DNA of 7,229 nucleotides from Methanosarcinales archaeon (lineage in GTDB: Archaea; Halobacteriota; Methanosarcinia; Methanosarcinales; Methanogasteraceae): assembly GCA_012961645.1 (NCBI GenBank), contig DTYY01000101.1:1-7229 (forward strand), written 5' to 3'. How positions within the stretch are numbered: position 1 is the stretch's first letter; every line of letters begins with the position of its first letter. Under the pieces are notes generated by a model that was not told the origin of the DNA, made no database searches, and saw only the letters and a list, made by a program, of their open reading frames with translations. A program made the position numbers and the translations under genes. Shown here piece after piece: positions 5,778 through 7,229 of the stretch.

Positions 5778-7229
5778 TCACTCGAATACAAAACCAAACA
5801 TCCTGCGAACAAACGCGGATACGGTCTTTGTTGCAGGTGCCAATGTGTCGTTGATTACGGGTCGGGTTGCAGTTTCAATGTTCTGGGCAGCGTCGATCAC
5901 AGTGACCGGTACGGTGCCAGACACAGTGGAATCTTCATATCCGTACAAATCGGTAAAACTGGCTTTAGCAGGTGGCAGTACCATTTCGCCTGTTGAGTTC
6001 ATTCTTACGCGGTAAGAAAAACGCTGTGTGTCATCTTCGTCCAATGTCACTCCGTTCAGGCTTGTGATGCCACCCAGCAGGGTAACATTCTCTGGTATAA
6101 TGTCGCTTACATCGACTGTGGCTTGAAGGCTGCCTGTGTTCTGTAGACGGACAGTTACCATCACCTCCTCTCCACAGATCGCTTCTGTTTGATTAACTGT
6201 CTTGGTCAGGTTGATGTGCGCAGCATATACAGTGATCTGTGATTGATTCGAAATCGATACAGCGCTATATTTTTTTCCATATAAACTCCAGTTGCCCGTC
6301 GCAACCGGGACATCATAATTTCCATAAGACAGAGGTTTCATCGAATAAGAAAATTCTTTCTTCTCTTTTGGAGTCAGATTCAGCGTCCATTCCAAGCTTG
6401 AACCGTCTAAACCATCTTCCAGCACAAAGTTTTCAGGGAGGCTATCTGTAAGCTCGATACAACTGATATCAATTAAACCGGGATTGAATATCGTAAGGTT
6501 CACAGAAGCGCAGGAAGCGATCGAATCGTTTGAATTGTTATAACTATCGAAAAGATGATCGCTATGTAGATATACCGATTCAGTCACTGTTTTTTCGATC
6601 TCAAGCATCTTCCAGCAGGGGGAAACAGTGATCGATTTCGAAGCAGAGATTGTGTGTTTTTCACCATCCCAGCTCTTACCGGTTGCTGTTGCTGAGAGTT
6701 CGAATGATTGTTTCTCCATCAGGTGAGGTATCTTAAGATATATGTCTATCGTTTCTGAGCGGTATCTTCCGATCTCATCGAAATTACGAACCAGATTACT
6801 CACGGTTCGCATACCGCCAGTTTTTATATCAAGGTTCACATCTTCGATGCTACAGGTTCCGGTGTTCTTCAAGAAGACCTCTGCATGGATCTCATTATCC
6901 TCCGGGTAATGTTCTTCTTCATCGGTTGAAATTGATAACTGGAGTTCTGGTCTGGCACGCAAACACACTTCGATACATGCTCTTGGATCATCCTCCTCGT
7001 CGCACCACGCTACCTCATAGCCGGTCACGTTTACCACGGTGACGTTGATCTCATCGTTGTAATTGATCGATTCATTCCCAGTCAGAGCATCCATTGTCAC
7101 AACTGCTCCGTCATGGTATAGCTTTATGAGAACAAGACCATGATCCACATTAAAACTGCATGCTTCTACCGCAAATCCCTCTTTTACGAATTGATCATGG
7201 AGATGCAGCGTATACGTATTTGCCCGTGC
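5778..7229 (-). CDS. Secreted Ig-like repeat surface protein, C-terminal 483 residues (5' end outside window)
   Basis: A minus-strand frame is open from the right edge to TGA at 5780-5778. The GTG at 7148 is internal, because the 27 codons before it are protein-like and contain NTYTLHLHDQF. Numbering from the first visible residue, about 4-70 resembles the recurring domain of methanogen S-layer-type proteins. Three Ig-like CARDB/DUF11-type repeats follow at about 93-202, 208-335 and 338-445, with signatures such as LKNTGT, NLTIFNPG and VRLQNTGS. Fourteen N-X-S/T sequons and nine cysteines suggest an N-glycosylated, possibly disulphide-bonded exterior protein. The C-terminus ends in FVRRMFGFVFE, with no transmembrane anchor or sorting signal visible. 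Base composition is visibly more AT-rich than the neighbouring amidase gene. The role is probably envelope or adhesion; the exact function is unknown. Confidence 0.85.
   Translation of the reverse strand, partial: ARANTYTLHLHDQFVKEGFAVEACSFNVDHGLVLIKLYHDGAVVTMDALTGNESINYNDEINVTVVNVTGYEVAWCDEEDDPRACIEVCLRARPELQLSISTDEEEHYPEDNEIHAEVFLKNTGTCSIEDVNLDIKTGGMRTVSNLVRNFDEIGRYRSETIDIYLKIPHLMEKQSFELSATATGKSWDGEKHTISASKSITVSPCWKMLEIEKTVTESVYLHSDHLFDSYNNSNDSIASCASVNLTIFNPGLIDISCIELTDSLPENFVLEDGLDGSSLEWTLNLTPKEKKEFSYSMKPLSYGNYDVPVATGNWSLYGKKYSAVSISNQSQITVYAAHINLTKTVNQTEAICGEEVMVTVRLQNTGSLQATVDVSDIIPENVTLLGGITSLNGVTLDEDDTQRFSYRVRMNSTGEMVLPPAKASFTDLYGYEDSTVSGTVPVTVIDAAQNIETATRPVINDTLAPATKTVSAFVRRMFGFVFE

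Noticed and set aside
7146..7148. GTG as the start of the surface-protein gene
   Set aside because: The frame stays open and protein-like for 27 codons upstream to the window edge, so this codon is internal.

Overview
The window looks like a piece of a euryarchaeal chromosome, most likely a methanogen or methane-oxidising relative in or near the Methanosarcinales. Three things point there. It encodes the small subunit of the D-family DNA polymerase, which is restricted to archaea. It has a CbiA/CfbB-type amidase of the kind used for coenzyme F430 and cobalamin. It also carries a large sequon-rich surface protein whose N-terminal part resembles methanogen S-layer-type domains. Start signals are mixed: tyrA and the left-edge gene have Shine-Dalgarno sequences, while the polymerase and amidase genes have only AT-rich TATA-like boxes about 25-30 bases before the ATG. 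The genus assignment is inference.

Layout. Bases 1-200 hold the 5' end of an unrecognised gene on the minus strand that leaves the window on the left. About 900 bases follow (201-1112) with no convincing gene. Within them, 290-560 is rich in inverted repeats, including a 16-base perfect palindrome inside a longer stem, and a second good stem-loop lies at 899-929. The plus strand then carries three complete genes: the PolD small subunit (1113-2648), an archaeal prephenate dehydrogenase with an extra C-terminal extension (2972-4270), and an a,c-diamide synthase (4456-5772). A gap of 323 bases separates the first two and a gap of 185 bases the last two. From the right edge, a minus-strand gene for a secreted, probably glycosylated, Ig-like repeat protein runs inward and stops only 5 bases from the amidase stop codon.

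The genes do not form a pathway. They cover replication and proofreading, tyrosine synthesis, tetrapyrrole amidation and the cell envelope, and each seems to have its own start signals. I see no defence system, transposase, CRISPR array or confident RNA gene. The most worthwhile leads are the structured block at 290-560, the possible anticodon-binding-like domain at the end of TyrA, and the surface protein that ends without a visible membrane anchor.
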